A stretch of 64,000 nucleotides of DNA from an uncultured Desulfobacter sp. (GCF_963665355.1 NZ_OY762229.1:4712001-4776000), one strand, 5' to 3'. Positions 26,412 through 35,411 are shown, numbered from the stretch's first letter. Notes: a model not told the origin generated them from the letters alone. Made by a program: numbers and translations.

Positions 26412-27386
26412 TTAGTATGTAATACGGGGATCCAGCCAGACATAAAGCAGATCCACAATCATATTGGCCACCAGCACCACCAGGGCGATGAGCAGAAAAC
26501 AGGCCTGGGCCAGGGGATAATCATTGTTGCTTACGGCAAATATCAATTCCCGGCCAATGCCGGGCCAGGAGAATATCTGTTCGGTCAACGCCCCGCCGTT
26601 AATGGAAAAGGCAAGGCTTAAGCCCACGCTTGTAATGACGGGAAGCGCCGCATTTTTTGCCGCATGCTTGTCCCGGATAACCTTTTCACTTAACCCCTTG
26701 GCCCGGGCCGTGATGATATAGTCCTCCTTTAGAACCGTAAGCATGGATGAACGCATGAGCAGCAGGTATGACCCCAGATTGATGATAAAAAGCGTCATAA
26801 GGGGAAGCATCATATGCTGAATCAGGTCAAAAAACCTTGGCATATTCAAACCGGATGCACCGGCCCACAAGGTCGGGGTAAGGACTCCGCCCAGAGGACA
26901 GATGGCCAGTTTAAATCCGAAAAGCCAGAGCATCAGCAACGCAAACCATGGGATAAACAGGGTGTAGCAGACCAGGGCGGACAGGGACATCATGTTGTCC
27001 AGGAAACTGCCCTTTTTCCAGGCTGCTATTTTTCCCAGATAAATTCCTGCAAAGGCAGCCAGAATGGTGGAGCTGGTAAACAGCAGAAGAGTCCATCCCA
27101 ACCGTTCTTTGATGATCTTCCCCACGGGCAGCCCATAATGGAATGATACCCCGAAATCTCCGGTAAAGAAATGTTTCAAATAGAGGATGTACTGATCCCA
27201 CAAAGACCTGTCCAGCCCCAGTTGGGAAATCATGCGCGTCATGTCCTCGGCCGTCAGGGAAGGATCAACAATCCTGGAAATGGGATCACCCGGGCTTAGG
27301 CGGAACAGAAAAAAAAGAACGGTCAGAATAATAAAGAAAATAAAAGCAATCTCAAAAATTTTTCCTATGATACAGATCAGTCTCAT
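26412..27386 (-). CDS. oppB: Peptide ABC transporter permease, OppB/DppB type
   Basis: 324 aa from ATG 27386, 8 bp after the binding-protein stop; a GTG at 27407 would add seven residues and overlap that gene by 14 bp. Six membrane helices. Seen: RLSPGDPISR after the first helix, EEA-type loop DYIITARAKGLSEKVIRDKH, and a C-terminal YVWLDPRITY, all standard for OppB. Forms the channel with OppC. Confidence 0.92.
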   Translation of the reverse strand: MRLICIIGKIFEIAFIFFIILTVLFFLFRLSPGDPISRIVDPSLTAEDMTRMISQLGLDRSLWDQYILYLKHFFTGDFGVSFHYGLPVGKIIKERLGWTLLLFTSSTILAAFAGIYLGKIAAWKKGSFLDNMMSLSALVCYTLFIPWFALLMLWLFGFKLAICPLGGVLTPTLWAGASGLNMPRFFDLIQHMMLPLMTLFIINLGSYLLLMRSSMLTVLKEDYIITARAKGLSEKVIRDKHAAKNAALPVITSVGLSLAFSINGGALTEQIFSWPGIGRELIFAVSNNDYPLAQACFLLIALVVLVANMIVDLLYVWLDPRITY

Positions 27387-27393
27387 GAATTTC

Positions 27394-29142
27394 TTATTTG
27401 ACCACACACATGGACCAGATATTACCGATTCCGTCCACTTTCGCCACCCATCCTGTAAAATTTGTATTCAGGGTGGCCTCAATTATGTTGGGGTTATACA
27501 GCGGCAAATATGGCAGGTCCTCAAGGAGGATATGCTGCATTTCAAAAATAATTTTTTTGCGTTCTTCGGTATTTACGGCCATACGCTGCTGATCTGCTAA
27601 CTTGTCATATTCTGGATTATGGTAGCCGCTCATGTTCCACCCCCTGGGTTTGTCATTATCTGAATGGAAAAAGGAAAACAGATAATCCGGATCCATGTTG
27701 AGTTGACCGTACCCCAGCACAAAAGCATCAAAATCATGGGTCTCCTTGACCGTATCCAGAAGGGAGTTAAACGCCATGGGCCGGGCATAGGCAGGCATCC
27801 CTATCTTGCGCAGCCATTCCTGAATCATGGTCCCGGCAAAGGCCCGCTTGGGGTCATAATCGGCCGGCGGGGTAAGGATGACGAGCTTTTCCATGGGACT
27901 GCCGCCGGGCAGAAGAATATCCGAGGGAGTAACCACATTTCCATAGGCATCCACGGGCGGAGTCTGCCAGGAATAACCGGCACCGGAAAGAATCTTTACC
28001 GCTTTTTTAATACGTTGGGTTTCTGTAAGGCCAAATCCGTGTTTATTTACGTCGGGATTGTACCAGAAGTGATTTCCGGAAGGTACAATGGAGTGCATGG
28101 GGGTACCAAAATTTTGCAAAATCCTTGTCAGGATAAACTGCTTGTCCACCACGGTGGCCACAGCCAGGCGCAGGGCCTTGTCATTGAAGGGCAGCCTTCT
28201 CAGATTAAATCCCATATAATACAGGGCACTTTGCTTGTTAAAATAAAGATCAATGTTCTTTTGTTTTTGCAAATCTTCAATGTATCCGGGTTGAATATCC
28301 CACCAGAAAAAATCAATGTCGCCCTTTTTAAGGGCTAAAACTGCCACGTCCGAGGTGCCGTAAAAACTAAAGAGCAGGCTCGCCACGTAGGGTCCAAGAA
28401 GATGTCCGCCAATGGTTTTACCGGTGCCGAAAAAGTAGGGATTTTTCTGCATGTAGATAAAGGCATCTTTCTTATATTCCGTGAGCATGAACGGGCCTGT
28501 TCCCAAAGGATTTTCAATGTGAAAGTCCTGGAGGAACCGCAATGGTTTTTCCTGGGTCAACGCCCTGGTGGCCACAGGTTCCCACTCTTTTCGTGAAACA
28601 ATGGGGGCACTCATGACCCGGGACATAAAAATGGCTGACGGTTCTTTGAGATGAAAGACCACTGTATGGGCATCCGGGGTCTCAAGCTTTTCTATGATCT
28701 TCCATTTGTCGTAGTATCTGGGTATTTTAAAATCAAAGAACAGCTGTTTCGTGAATGCCACATCATCGCTTGTAAAGTCAGACCCGTCCGACCATTTCGC
28801 CTTTCGCAGTGTAACCGTGAATGTCAGCCCCTTTTCATCATAGACAGGATCCCTTTGCGCCAGCCAGGGAATGATTTCAAGGGTTTCAGGGTGCCTGATA
28901 TAAAGGGGCTGATAGATCTGACTGATGATTTTTCGGGAGTTGGCGTCTGTGCCCAGCCAGATATTCATAGACTTAGGCTCTTCGGGCAGGCCAATGCGCA
29001 GAAACTGTCTTTGCACAGGTTGCCCACATGAGAACACAAGCACTGCTGCAAGGATCACAATCCCAGCCGCCATCATCATGGTAACTGTCGGTTTGGCAGT
29101 TTTCTTAAGTGCTTGAAATCTGCAGGGCATATTTAGACTCAC
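27394..29142 (-). CDS. Family 5 extracellular solute-binding lipoprotein (peptide type)
   Basis: 582 aa from GTG 29142 (GAGGA upstream); ATG 29130 is an alternative. The N-terminal helix VTMMMAAGIVILAAVLVFSC ends in a lipobox-like cysteine, so it is probably a membrane-anchored lipoprotein facing the periplasm. Seen: RIGLPEEPKSMNIWLGTDAN, TVTLRKAKWSDGSDFTSDDV (the family 5 signature region) and ALRLAVATVVDKQFI. It captures the substrate for OppBCDF. Family 5 covers di- and oligopeptides, glutathione and nickel chelates. The 38-bp overlap with gshB upstream suggests a thiol or gamma-glutamyl peptide, but this is inference. Confidence 0.88.
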   Translation of the reverse strand: MSLNMPCRFQALKKTAKPTVTMMMAAGIVILAAVLVFSCGQPVQRQFLRIGLPEEPKSMNIWLGTDANSRKIISQIYQPLYIRHPETLEIIPWLAQRDPVYDEKGLTFTVTLRKAKWSDGSDFTSDDVAFTKQLFFDFKIPRYYDKWKIIEKLETPDAHTVVFHLKEPSAIFMSRVMSAPIVSRKEWEPVATRALTQEKPLRFLQDFHIENPLGTGPFMLTEYKKDAFIYMQKNPYFFGTGKTIGGHLLGPYVASLLFSFYGTSDVAVLALKKGDIDFFWWDIQPGYIEDLQKQKNIDLYFNKQSALYYMGFNLRRLPFNDKALRLAVATVVDKQFILTRILQNFGTPMHSIVPSGNHFWYNPDVNKHGFGLTETQRIKKAVKILSGAGYSWQTPPVDAYGNVVTPSDILLPGGSPMEKLVILTPPADYDPKRAFAGTMIQEWLRKIGMPAYARPMAFNSLLDTVKETHDFDAFVLGYGQLNMDPDYLFSFFHSDNDKPRGWNMSGYHNPEYDKLADQQRMAVNTEERKKIIFEMQHILLEDLPYLPLYNPNIIEATLNTNFTGWVAKVDGIGNIWSMCVVK

Positions 29143-30115
29143 TGACTTTTTCCTCTATAAAATCGATTACTTTTGATTCAAGTTTTACATTGTCAAACTG
29201 ATTGATTCTTACAATTCCCCCGGGGCTGACGGGATTGATTTCAACCAGTTTATCCCTGATCACATCAATGCCCACAAAATAGAGACCGTCTTTTATCAGA
29301 CGCTCTTTTATACGCTCGCATATTTTTATTTGCGCCGGTGTCACTTCATGCCTGAACGCCTCTCCCCCGACATGCACATTGGTTCTGAAATCCCCGGTAA
29401 GGGATTTGCGGCCCATGGCACCTATGATTTCACCGTTGAGCAGCAGAATTCTCACATCCCCGTCAACTCTTACAGATTTAAGGTACTCCTGGACCATAAC
29501 AGGTGTACGGTCCGGATATGGCAGTCTGGACTGAACATAAAAATGCACCAGGGATGATAAATTCTCCTGGTCTCTGTTACTGACCTTGATCACGCCGTGG
29601 CCGCCATAGCCATGCAGGGGTTTTAACACCATGTCTCCGCCAAATTCATCAATGATCCGCTGTAAGCGGACCGGATCCCTGGAGACATGGGTTTCGGGAA
29701 TAATATCAGGAAAATTCAAGATATAGGTTTTGGAGCTGCAATTCAAAACCGCGTGGATGGAGTTGATCATAAAAACCTTGTCGCTCACCGGTTCCAAAAA
29801 CTCCATGGTTTGGTAGTTCAAAGGGGGATTCTTGCGAAGGAAAAGAGTGTCCAAATCCTCCACCGTCTCAAAAATCAGCTCCTCTTTATCCAGACAATTG
29901 AGCAGAGCGGCCCAGTAAGTTTCAATGTCCAGGTCCGGGGCCACAGAAATATTGCGCATACGGGCCACAACCTTATTTTTCCGGATATACAGGTCATGGG
30001 GCTCAAAAAAATAAACCGAATGCGCCCGTCGATTGCATTCATGCATGAGACAGGCGGTGGTCTCCCACACGGGGTTTATCTTTCTTAAGTCATCCATTAA
30101 AAAACCGATCTTCAT
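29105..30115 (-). CDS. gshB: Glutathione synthetase (prokaryotic GshB type, ATP-grasp)
   Basis: 336 aa. GshB joins gamma-glutamylcysteine and glycine with ATP. Seen: N-terminal MKIGFLMDDL and HSVYFFEPHDLYIR, ATP-grasp segments VLKPLHGYGGHGVIKV and VMVQEYLKSVRVDGDVRIL, then GGEAFRHEVTP, GLYFVGIDVI and VEINPVSPGGI near the C-terminus; these are GshB motifs rather than RimK. No gshA is in the window. It is first in a run of six same-strand genes and overlaps the solute-binding protein gene by 38 bp, so it is co-translated with the transporter. Confidence 0.88.
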   Translation of the reverse strand: MKIGFLMDDLRKINPVWETTACLMHECNRRAHSVYFFEPHDLYIRKNKVVARMRNISVAPDLDIETYWAALLNCLDKEELIFETVEDLDTLFLRKNPPLNYQTMEFLEPVSDKVFMINSIHAVLNCSSKTYILNFPDIIPETHVSRDPVRLQRIIDEFGGDMVLKPLHGYGGHGVIKVSNRDQENLSSLVHFYVQSRLPYPDRTPVMVQEYLKSVRVDGDVRILLLNGEIIGAMGRKSLTGDFRTNVHVGGEAFRHEVTPAQIKICERIKERLIKDGLYFVGIDVIRDKLVEINPVSPGGIVRINQFDNVKLESKVIDFIEEKVSESKYALQISST

Positions 30116-30552
30116 TAATTTTCCGCTCAGAAAAGATAGTTAAAGACTTGGCCGTTAAAGACGTTGGACAGGATCAGTCAAGATTTTTATTTGTAAGCCA
30201 TGAACCAGATCTTGTCAAATGCTTATCGTTTGTTAACATGACAAGGATCGGTATAGATGCAAAGATTGAAAAGCGCTGTGAAAAGGCCACGATTGCAAAG
30301 TGGGAAACCCGACTCAAGCATCACTGTATCAAATTAAAGAGACAGTTTCGCCTCATTCAAATACAGACACAGGGACAACTGTTTTTCAAAGGGTCAGGCT
30401 TACCCTTGAAAATCATTTAACATTCCGGTATGCTGACAAAAATTCCAAAGAACCTTCACCATTATTCAATCCAGTTTAATACTGGCATGCTACTTGCTCA
30501 AAGCCCTAACAAAAGTTAACCTTGAAAATTTTAAACTTTTAAGGAGAAAGCA
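30116..30552. other. Divergent intergenic region gshB/cydA
   Basis: About 440 bp without a supported gene; a 90-codon ORF (30148-30420) has no ribosome binding site and no recognisable composition. It holds the predicted cyd promoter (30406-30434). Otherwise I see nothing specific. Confidence 0.5.
30406..30434 (+). promoter_or_regulatory. Predicted cyd promoter with dsr-like -35 box
   Basis: TTGAAA at 30406-30411, 17-nt spacer, TATGCT at 30429-30434. The 18 nt ending in this -35 (30394-30411) match those ending in the dsr -35 at 16 of 18 positions. Confidence 0.45.
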
Positions 30553-30603
30553 ATGAGAAATAACGTATTAACCGTCAAAACAATGATTTTTATCAACTTT
30601 TAA
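30553..30603 (+). CDS. Possible 16-codon leader peptide of cydAB
   Basis: AAGGAG at 30541-30546 lies 6 nt before ATG 30553; the frame encodes MRNNVLTVKTMIFINF and stops with TAA at 30601-30603, 13 nt before the cydA start. The ribosome binding site is as good as those of real genes here. It may be translated to keep ribosomes near cydA, or be a small membrane peptide; the sequence is not rich in any one amino acid as attenuator leaders are. Size alone makes chance possible. Confidence 0.35.
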   Translation: MRNNVLTVKTMIFINF

Positions 30604-30616
30604 CCTGGAGGAATTT

Positions 30617-31927
30617 ATGGATCCGGTTTTTCTGTCCAGACTGCAGTTTGCAGCAGCAACCATGTTCCATTTTCTTTTTGTCCCCCTTACTTTGGGTCTG
30701 TCCATTTTGATCGCATATATGGAGACCAGGTATGCCTGGTCCGGCGACAAAAATTACCTAAGGATGACCAAATTCTGGGGAAAACTGTTTTTGATCAACT
30801 TTGCGTTAGGCGTTGTCACCGGTATCACCCTGGAGTTCCAGTTTGGCACCAACTGGTCCCGGTACAGCCAGTACGTGGGCGATGTGTTCGGTTCCCTTCT
30901 GGCCATCGAAGCATCCGCTGCATTTTTTCTTGAATCCACCTTTATCGGGATCTGGATTTTCGGCTGGAAAAAGCTGTCGGCCAAGGCCCATGCCATTGTG
31001 ATGTGGCTGGTGGCCCTGGCTGGAAATTTCAGTGCGGTCTGGATTCTCATCGCCAACGGGTTCATGCAGCATCCCGTGGGCTATGACATCAGAAACGGAC
31101 GTGCGGAGCTCACCGATTTTCTGGCTGTGGTCACCAACAAGCACGGACTTCTGGAAATTATCCATGTGGTGCCGGCCGCCCTGCTTTTGGGCGCCTTTTT
31201 CATCATGGGCATATCTGCCTACCATCTTCTGAAAAAACAGCATACTGATGTTTTCCTGAAATCCTTCAGAATCGGTCTGGTAGTCGGCCTTGTCACCTCT
31301 TTATTCACAGCGTTTTCAGGTGATATGCACGGTATAAACGTTTCCAAAACCCAGCCGGCCAAACTGGCCGCCATGGAATCCCACTGGGAAACCCAGACCA
31401 AGGCCCCCATTGTCATGTTCGCCATCCCCGATGAAAAACAGGAAAAAAACAAAATGGAAATCGGTTCTATTCCTGGCTTGTTAAGTTTCCTGGGCTTTCA
31501 TGATTTCAATGCAGAGGTCGTCGGTTTAAGGGATATACCCAAAGATGAGCGGCCGCCTGTACTTCCCACATTTGTCGGATTCAGGACCATGGTGGGACTT
31601 GGCACCCTGTTTATTTTTCTTATGATCTACGGCTGGATACGGCGTGACAAGTTGCTGGAAAGCCCCAGTTTTTTAAAAATGATGTTTTGGTCCATTCCCT
31701 TGCCCTACGTTGCCATGGAAATGGGGTGGGTGGTTTCTGAAGTGGGTCGCCAGCCCTGGATTGTTTACAATCTGATGCGCACGTCAGATGCGGCCTCTCC
31801 CATTGCAGGCGCCCAGGTTATGGTATCACTTGTGGCATTCATCCTGGTCTACGGCCTGCTTGGAGCTGTGGGGTTCTACCTGATAGCCAAATCCGTTAAA
31901 GAAGGCCCTGAGGCCGTTACCGCATAA
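30617..31927 (+). CDS. cydA: Cytochrome bd quinol oxidase subunit I
   Basis: 436 aa. CydA oxidises quinol and reduces O2 to water at hemes b558, b595 and d in the membrane; in sulfate reducers it serves oxygen protection. Seen: FHFLFVPLTLGLSILIAYME with the N-terminal His, GITLEFQFGTNWSRYS, EASAAFFLESTFIGIW, and GRQPWIVYNLMRTSDA (GRQPW near residue 377). At 436 residues it is the short Q-loop type. GGAGG lies 8 nt before ATG 30617. cydB follows after 14 bp. Confidence 0.95.
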   Translation: MDPVFLSRLQFAAATMFHFLFVPLTLGLSILIAYMETRYAWSGDKNYLRMTKFWGKLFLINFALGVVTGITLEFQFGTNWSRYSQYVGDVFGSLLAIEASAAFFLESTFIGIWIFGWKKLSAKAHAIVMWLVALAGNFSAVWILIANGFMQHPVGYDIRNGRAELTDFLAVVTNKHGLLEIIHVVPAALLLGAFFIMGISAYHLLKKQHTDVFLKSFRIGLVVGLVTSLFTAFSGDMHGINVSKTQPAKLAAMESHWETQTKAPIVMFAIPDEKQEKNKMEIGSIPGLLSFLGFHDFNAEVVGLRDIPKDERPPVLPTFVGFRTMVGLGTLFIFLMIYGWIRRDKLLESPSFLKMMFWSIPLPYVAMEMGWVVSEVGRQPWIVYNLMRTSDAASPIAGAQVMVSLVAFILVYGLLGAVGFYLIAKSVKEGPEAVTA

Positions 31928-31941
31928 GGAGGATAAAACAA

Positions 31942-32970
31942 ATGGAACTTCAATCAATCTGGTTTTTTCTGTGGGGACTTCTCTGGGCGATTTTTTTCCT
32001 GACCGACGGGTTTGATTTCGGCATCGGGATCCTTTATCCCTTTGCAGGAAAAACCGAAAGAGACAAACGGGTTATGCTCAATGCCAAAGGCCCGTTGTGG
32101 GACGGTAATGAAGTGTGGCTGATCACAGCCGGAGGCGTTACCTTTGCAGCGTTCCCCCAGGTCTATGCCACCATGTTTTCATCCCTTTACACCCCGCTGA
32201 TGCTCATTTTATTTGCATTGATCTTCAGAGGCGTGGCCCTGCACTTCAGGGGAAAAATTGAGTCGGACGGCTGGAAAAAGATATGGGATAAACTGATTTT
32301 CCTTGGCTCTTTTCTGCCTGCCCTTCTGTTCGGGGTGGCCTTTGCCAATATTTTTTCAGGCATTCCCTTTGACGACCAGGGGCTATACCACGGCAACACT
32401 TTAAAACTGCTTAACCCTTACGGACTTTTGGGCGGTCTATTGTTTGTCCTGCTTTTTATTCTTCACGGGTCCAACTGGATGGCCATCAAATCCACAGGAG
32501 AGCTGCAGGAACGCTTTGCTCAAATTTCGGCTAAAACCTGGATGGTGCTTGTACCTGTGGCCGTCGTGTTTCTGATTGCCTCATATTTTGCCACAAATCT
32601 CTATGACAATTATATCAAGACACCGGCTTTGTTCTCAATTATTGCCGTGGCTGTGATCGCACTGTTTTTAGCACGGTATTTCACTGCAAAACAGGCATGG
32701 TTCAAAGCATGGTTTGCATCGGCTCTCACCATTGCAGGATGCACTTTTTTCGGGATCGCAGGCCTTTTCCCGACCTTGTTTCCCTCAAGCATGAACCCGG
32801 ATTGGAGCCTGACGGCATTCAATGCATCTTCAAGTCCCCTGACCCTTAAAATAATGCTTTATGTGGTTGTAATTTTTATTCCCATTGTCATTATATACCA
32901 GTCCTGGGCCTATCATCTGTTCAAGGATCCTGTCTCAGATGAGGACCTGGGTATGGACGAAGCTTATTAA
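31942..32970 (+). CDS. cydB: Cytochrome bd quinol oxidase subunit II
   Basis: 342 aa, about eight or nine membrane helices. Seen: FFLWGLLWAIFFLTDGFDFG with DGFDFG near residue 25, PLWDGNEVWLITAGG (WDGNEVW is a family signature), and LFGVAFANIFSGIPFD. CydB supports heme binding and proton supply in CydA. GGAGG at 31928-31932 before ATG 31942. Two stop-proximal hairpins lie only after the next gene, so rubredoxin may be read from the same transcript. Confidence 0.95.
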   Translation: MELQSIWFFLWGLLWAIFFLTDGFDFGIGILYPFAGKTERDKRVMLNAKGPLWDGNEVWLITAGGVTFAAFPQVYATMFSSLYTPLMLILFALIFRGVALHFRGKIESDGWKKIWDKLIFLGSFLPALLFGVAFANIFSGIPFDDQGLYHGNTLKLLNPYGLLGGLLFVLLFILHGSNWMAIKSTGELQERFAQISAKTWMVLVPVAVVFLIASYFATNLYDNYIKTPALFSIIAVAVIALFLARYFTAKQAWFKAWFASALTIAGCTFFGIAGLFPTLFPSSMNPDWSLTAFNASSSPLTLKIMLYVVVIFIPIVIIYQSWAYHLFKDPVSDEDLGMDEAY

Positions 32971-33048
32971 TTACAATTAACTTGCAGGTTTAATTTTGGA
33001 TTAAGCTTGTATCTATAAACCCGACAAAAGAAAATAAGGAGAACCAAC

Positions 33049-33210
33049 ATGGACAAATATGTATGCACTCTGTGTGGCTATGTGTATGACCCGGAAAAAG
33101 GCGATGACGCCGGCGGCATTGACCCCGGTACAGCCTTTGAAAACCTTCCTGAAGATTGGACCTGTCCTCTGTGCGGCGCAGACAAGGATGCATTTGAAAA
33201 AGAAGAATAA
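33049..33210 (+). CDS. rub: Rubredoxin
   Basis: 53 aa. AAGGAG at 33036-33041 precedes ATG 33049. Seen: [14 protein letters not shown] at residues 6-19 and [12 protein letters not shown] at residues 39-50, the two CxxCG knuckles holding a single Fe(Cys)4, plus the conserved LPEDWTCP. It carries single electrons in the cytoplasm, in this group typically to superoxide reductase, rubrerythrin or rubredoxin:oxygen oxidoreductase. Located 78 bp after cydB, so part of the oxygen-defence group and possibly of the cyd transcript. Confidence 0.97.
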   Translation: MDKYVCTLCGYVYDPEKGDDAGGIDPGTAFENLPEDWTCPLCGADKDAFEKEE

Positions 33211-33220
33211 TTCTTCTGTG

Positions 33221-33244
33221 TCCCGGACCTGAAAAGGTCCGGGA
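33221..33244 (+). promoter_or_regulatory. Perfect hairpin with GAAA tetraloop after rubredoxin
   Basis: TCCCGGACCT, GAAA, AGGTCCGGGA: a 10-bp perfect stem closed by a GNRA tetraloop, 10 bp after the rubredoxin stop. There is no T-run, so it is more likely an mRNA 3'-end stabiliser than a terminator. Confidence 0.5.
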
Positions 33245-33260
33245 ATAGAGACAACACCCA

Positions 33261-33296
33261 ACGCCGGTTGCTATTTTTCAGCAACCGGCGTTTTTT
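33261..33296 (+). terminator. Rho-independent terminator of cydAB-rub
   Basis: ACGCCGGTTGCT and AGCAACCGGCGT form a 12-bp perfect stem followed by six T. It lies between rubredoxin and the convergent DHH gene. Confidence 0.9.
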
Positions 33297-33308
33297 ATGG
33301 TTTACCGC

Positions 33309-34301
33309 CTATTCTATCTTTTTGCCGGCGGTCTGGGTAATCCGATCAACTACCCACTGGGTCAACGCCTTCTGACTTACCCGGTTGACCTCTTTTCTGA
33401 TCAAAGAGATGTCCAGTTCAGCCCTGGCCATGGTTTTATGCCCTCCGGCAGACCCGAATTTTCCAAATGCCTCCTGGGCTGTTTTGCCGGCGCCTTTACG
33501 CAGACCATCATTGCGCAGAATTACAATCAGTTTTTTATCCACCACCCCCGACACCACGCTCCAGTTTACGCCGGCAATGGAGAGAAAAAAATCAGCAGCA
33601 ACCACCAGTGCATCGGGTTTAGACATGATGCCAGCATGATAAAAGGCCCGGTTGTCCCGGCTTATCCTGTTTCTTATGGCATTGCCCAGAAAATCCAGTT
33701 CAGATTCCGTCATATGGGATCGTTCCACCTTTGTGACAATATTCATGTCCGCATATTTGTAAAGGAACTGAAAGGCCCGGAGATCTCTGGAGGATGCGTG
33801 GCGGGTAAAATTTGCCGTATCCGTTTTTATCCCCAGCATCAAAGCGGAAGCAAGTTTAGCCGACGGCTTTACCTTGAGGCTGCGCAGATATTCGGTGAAC
33901 ATGGTTGAACAGGCCCCGTAGTCGGGCCGGATATCCACAAAACCGGCAGACGTGCAGGATAGTGGATGGTGGTCAATGATGGCATTAAATTCAATGCCGG
34001 AAAAATTTTCATTATGATCAGGCTGGGAATCCACCACCACAAATTTATCAAATAAGGATTTATCCACATTAGCCATGGGAATTATTCCGGCTTCTGTATA
34101 CTCAATCATGGCCAGGTTGTCCGGCCGGGTGATGCGGTTAAAATAGGTGATCACGACCTCACTGACTCTTCTCCATAAAATACGCTTCACCGCCATGGCA
34201 GATGCAATGGCATCAGGGTCTGCATTAATGATGACTAACACCTTGGAGGTCCCTGAAAAATGGGACAGAAGCTGCTTAAGTTTTTCCCGGTTACTGGTCA
34301 T
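33309..34301 (-). CDS. DHH-family phosphoesterase (NrnA/RecJ-like)
   Basis: 330 aa. Seen: VIINADPDAIASAMAVKR near residue 23 (DHH motif I in the form NADPD), VVVDSQPDH, IIDHHPL near residue 110 (the DHH motif proper) and the C-terminal DHHA1 motif GSAGGHKTMARAEL. Such enzymes bind two Mn2+ and cleave short oligoribonucleotides, pAp or cyclic dinucleotides. Stand-alone DHH-DHHA1 proteins of this size are often nanoRNases or c-di-AMP/pGpG hydrolases; which applies cannot be decided here. It follows a membrane protein gene with an 11-bp overlap. Confidence 0.85.
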   Translation of the reverse strand: MTSNREKLKQLLSHFSGTSKVLVIINADPDAIASAMAVKRILWRRVSEVVITYFNRITRPDNLAMIEYTEAGIIPMANVDKSLFDKFVVVDSQPDHNENFSGIEFNAIIDHHPLSCTSAGFVDIRPDYGACSTMFTEYLRSLKVKPSAKLASALMLGIKTDTANFTRHASSRDLRAFQFLYKYADMNIVTKVERSHMTESELDFLGNAIRNRISRDNRAFYHAGIMSKPDALVVAADFFLSIAGVNWSVVSGVVDKKLIVILRNDGLRKGAGKTAQEAFGKFGSAGGHKTMARAELDISLIRKEVNRVSQKALTQWVVDRITQTAGKKIE

Positions 34302-35394
34302 AATGTATATTTCCGTTTCCTGAAAAGAACAGAGTCAAAGTAATAAATGCATATCCGGCAATGGCCAGTACCGCAAACCACCCCTGAAAAAGCCCCAGGG
34401 GAGCCAGCACCAGAGCCGTGAGCCAGTGTATCAGTATTACGGTTGTCGAATGAAGCCTGATGGGAAAATCGTCAAACCGGCAAATTACGGAAAGACCGCA
34501 CAGATTCCAGCCGTATAGGGATGCAAACACATGGATGTGAAGAAGCCATTTGATTTTCAGGGGATCATATCCCTCCTGCATCTGAAAACAGATATAAGCA
34601 ATGCCCGTCACTGCCGTGACAATAAGAAATCCAATGCCTGATGTTAAAAACAGTTTCTGCTGCATACTATCCGCAAAGGTGTAATAGAGCATGAAAACCA
34701 TGATAACGGCTGTGAACAATGCGGCTGTTACAAAGATCTGGGGCATAAATTTTTCAAATAAAATGAAAATAAAAAAGATGATAACCCCCAGGGTTATGGT
34801 CCAGAAACACAGCTCCATGATGGATTTGCTTTTGGGACCTTCAATTTTTTTAAGCATGCCAAAAACTATGGACAGGGTAATTAAAGACAATGGAAATGAA
34901 TACCCCAGAAAAAAGGTATCCAGGTTCAGCTTTTCCATGTACACCCAATGGGCATATTCGTTGTTGATGAGCACCATGGAGGCCATGGCAATGCCGATGG
35001 ACAGACATAACAAGGATGCCTGGTGGAATTTTTCAGACACAGGCACCCGGGGAAGAAAAAACTGATACGGCACAATGGAAAACGTATTGATACGTACTTT
35101 TTCCACCAGCCCCCAAAGTAGCGCAGACACGACCAGAGTAAGCGGGTACCACTGGAGAAAGGCGCTGAACGCATAGACCAGGGAGAGCAGAAAAAACATC
35201 TTGACATGGCCTGATACTTCATGCCGCCGTTCCGTGTAGTAAAGTAGAATCGTGCCCCCTGTGCACAGATTGAATAAAAAGATGTGCAGACGCTCAAAAC
35301 TGAAACCATCCACAGGGTAATAGACATCAGCATACCCCAGCCCCAGGGCCGTAATCATCAAAGAGGAAAATAAAACCTTTAATCTGATTGTCAT
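34291..35394 (-). CDS. Polytopic membrane protein, unknown
   Basis: 367 aa with about ten to eleven predicted transmembrane helices, for example VLFSSLMITALGLGYADVYY at the start and WFAVLAIAGYAFITLTLFF at the end. Histidines lie in late helices (LLHIHVFASLYGWNLCG, STTVILIHWLTALVLAP), a layout reminiscent of heme-copper-like or NnrS-type proteins, but the evidence is too thin to name a family. No signal peptide beyond the first helix. It is translationally coupled to the DHH phosphoesterase and lies 17 bp downstream of the TIGR01777-type gene, so the three form an operon. Confidence 0.6.
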   Translation of the reverse strand: MTIRLKVLFSSLMITALGLGYADVYYPVDGFSFERLHIFLFNLCTGGTILLYYTERRHEVSGHVKMFFLLSLVYAFSAFLQWYPLTLVVSALLWGLVEKVRINTFSIVPYQFFLPRVPVSEKFHQASLLCLSIGIAMASMVLINNEYAHWVYMEKLNLDTFFLGYSFPLSLITLSIVFGMLKKIEGPKSKSIMELCFWTITLGVIIFFIFILFEKFMPQIFVTAALFTAVIMVFMLYYTFADSMQQKLFLTSGIGFLIVTAVTGIAYICFQMQEGYDPLKIKWLLHIHVFASLYGWNLCGLSVICRFDDFPIRLHSTTVILIHWLTALVLAPLGLFQGWFAVLAIAGYAFITLTLFFSGNGNIHYDQ

Positions 35395-35411
35395 CTACAT
35401 CCTTTCCGTTA

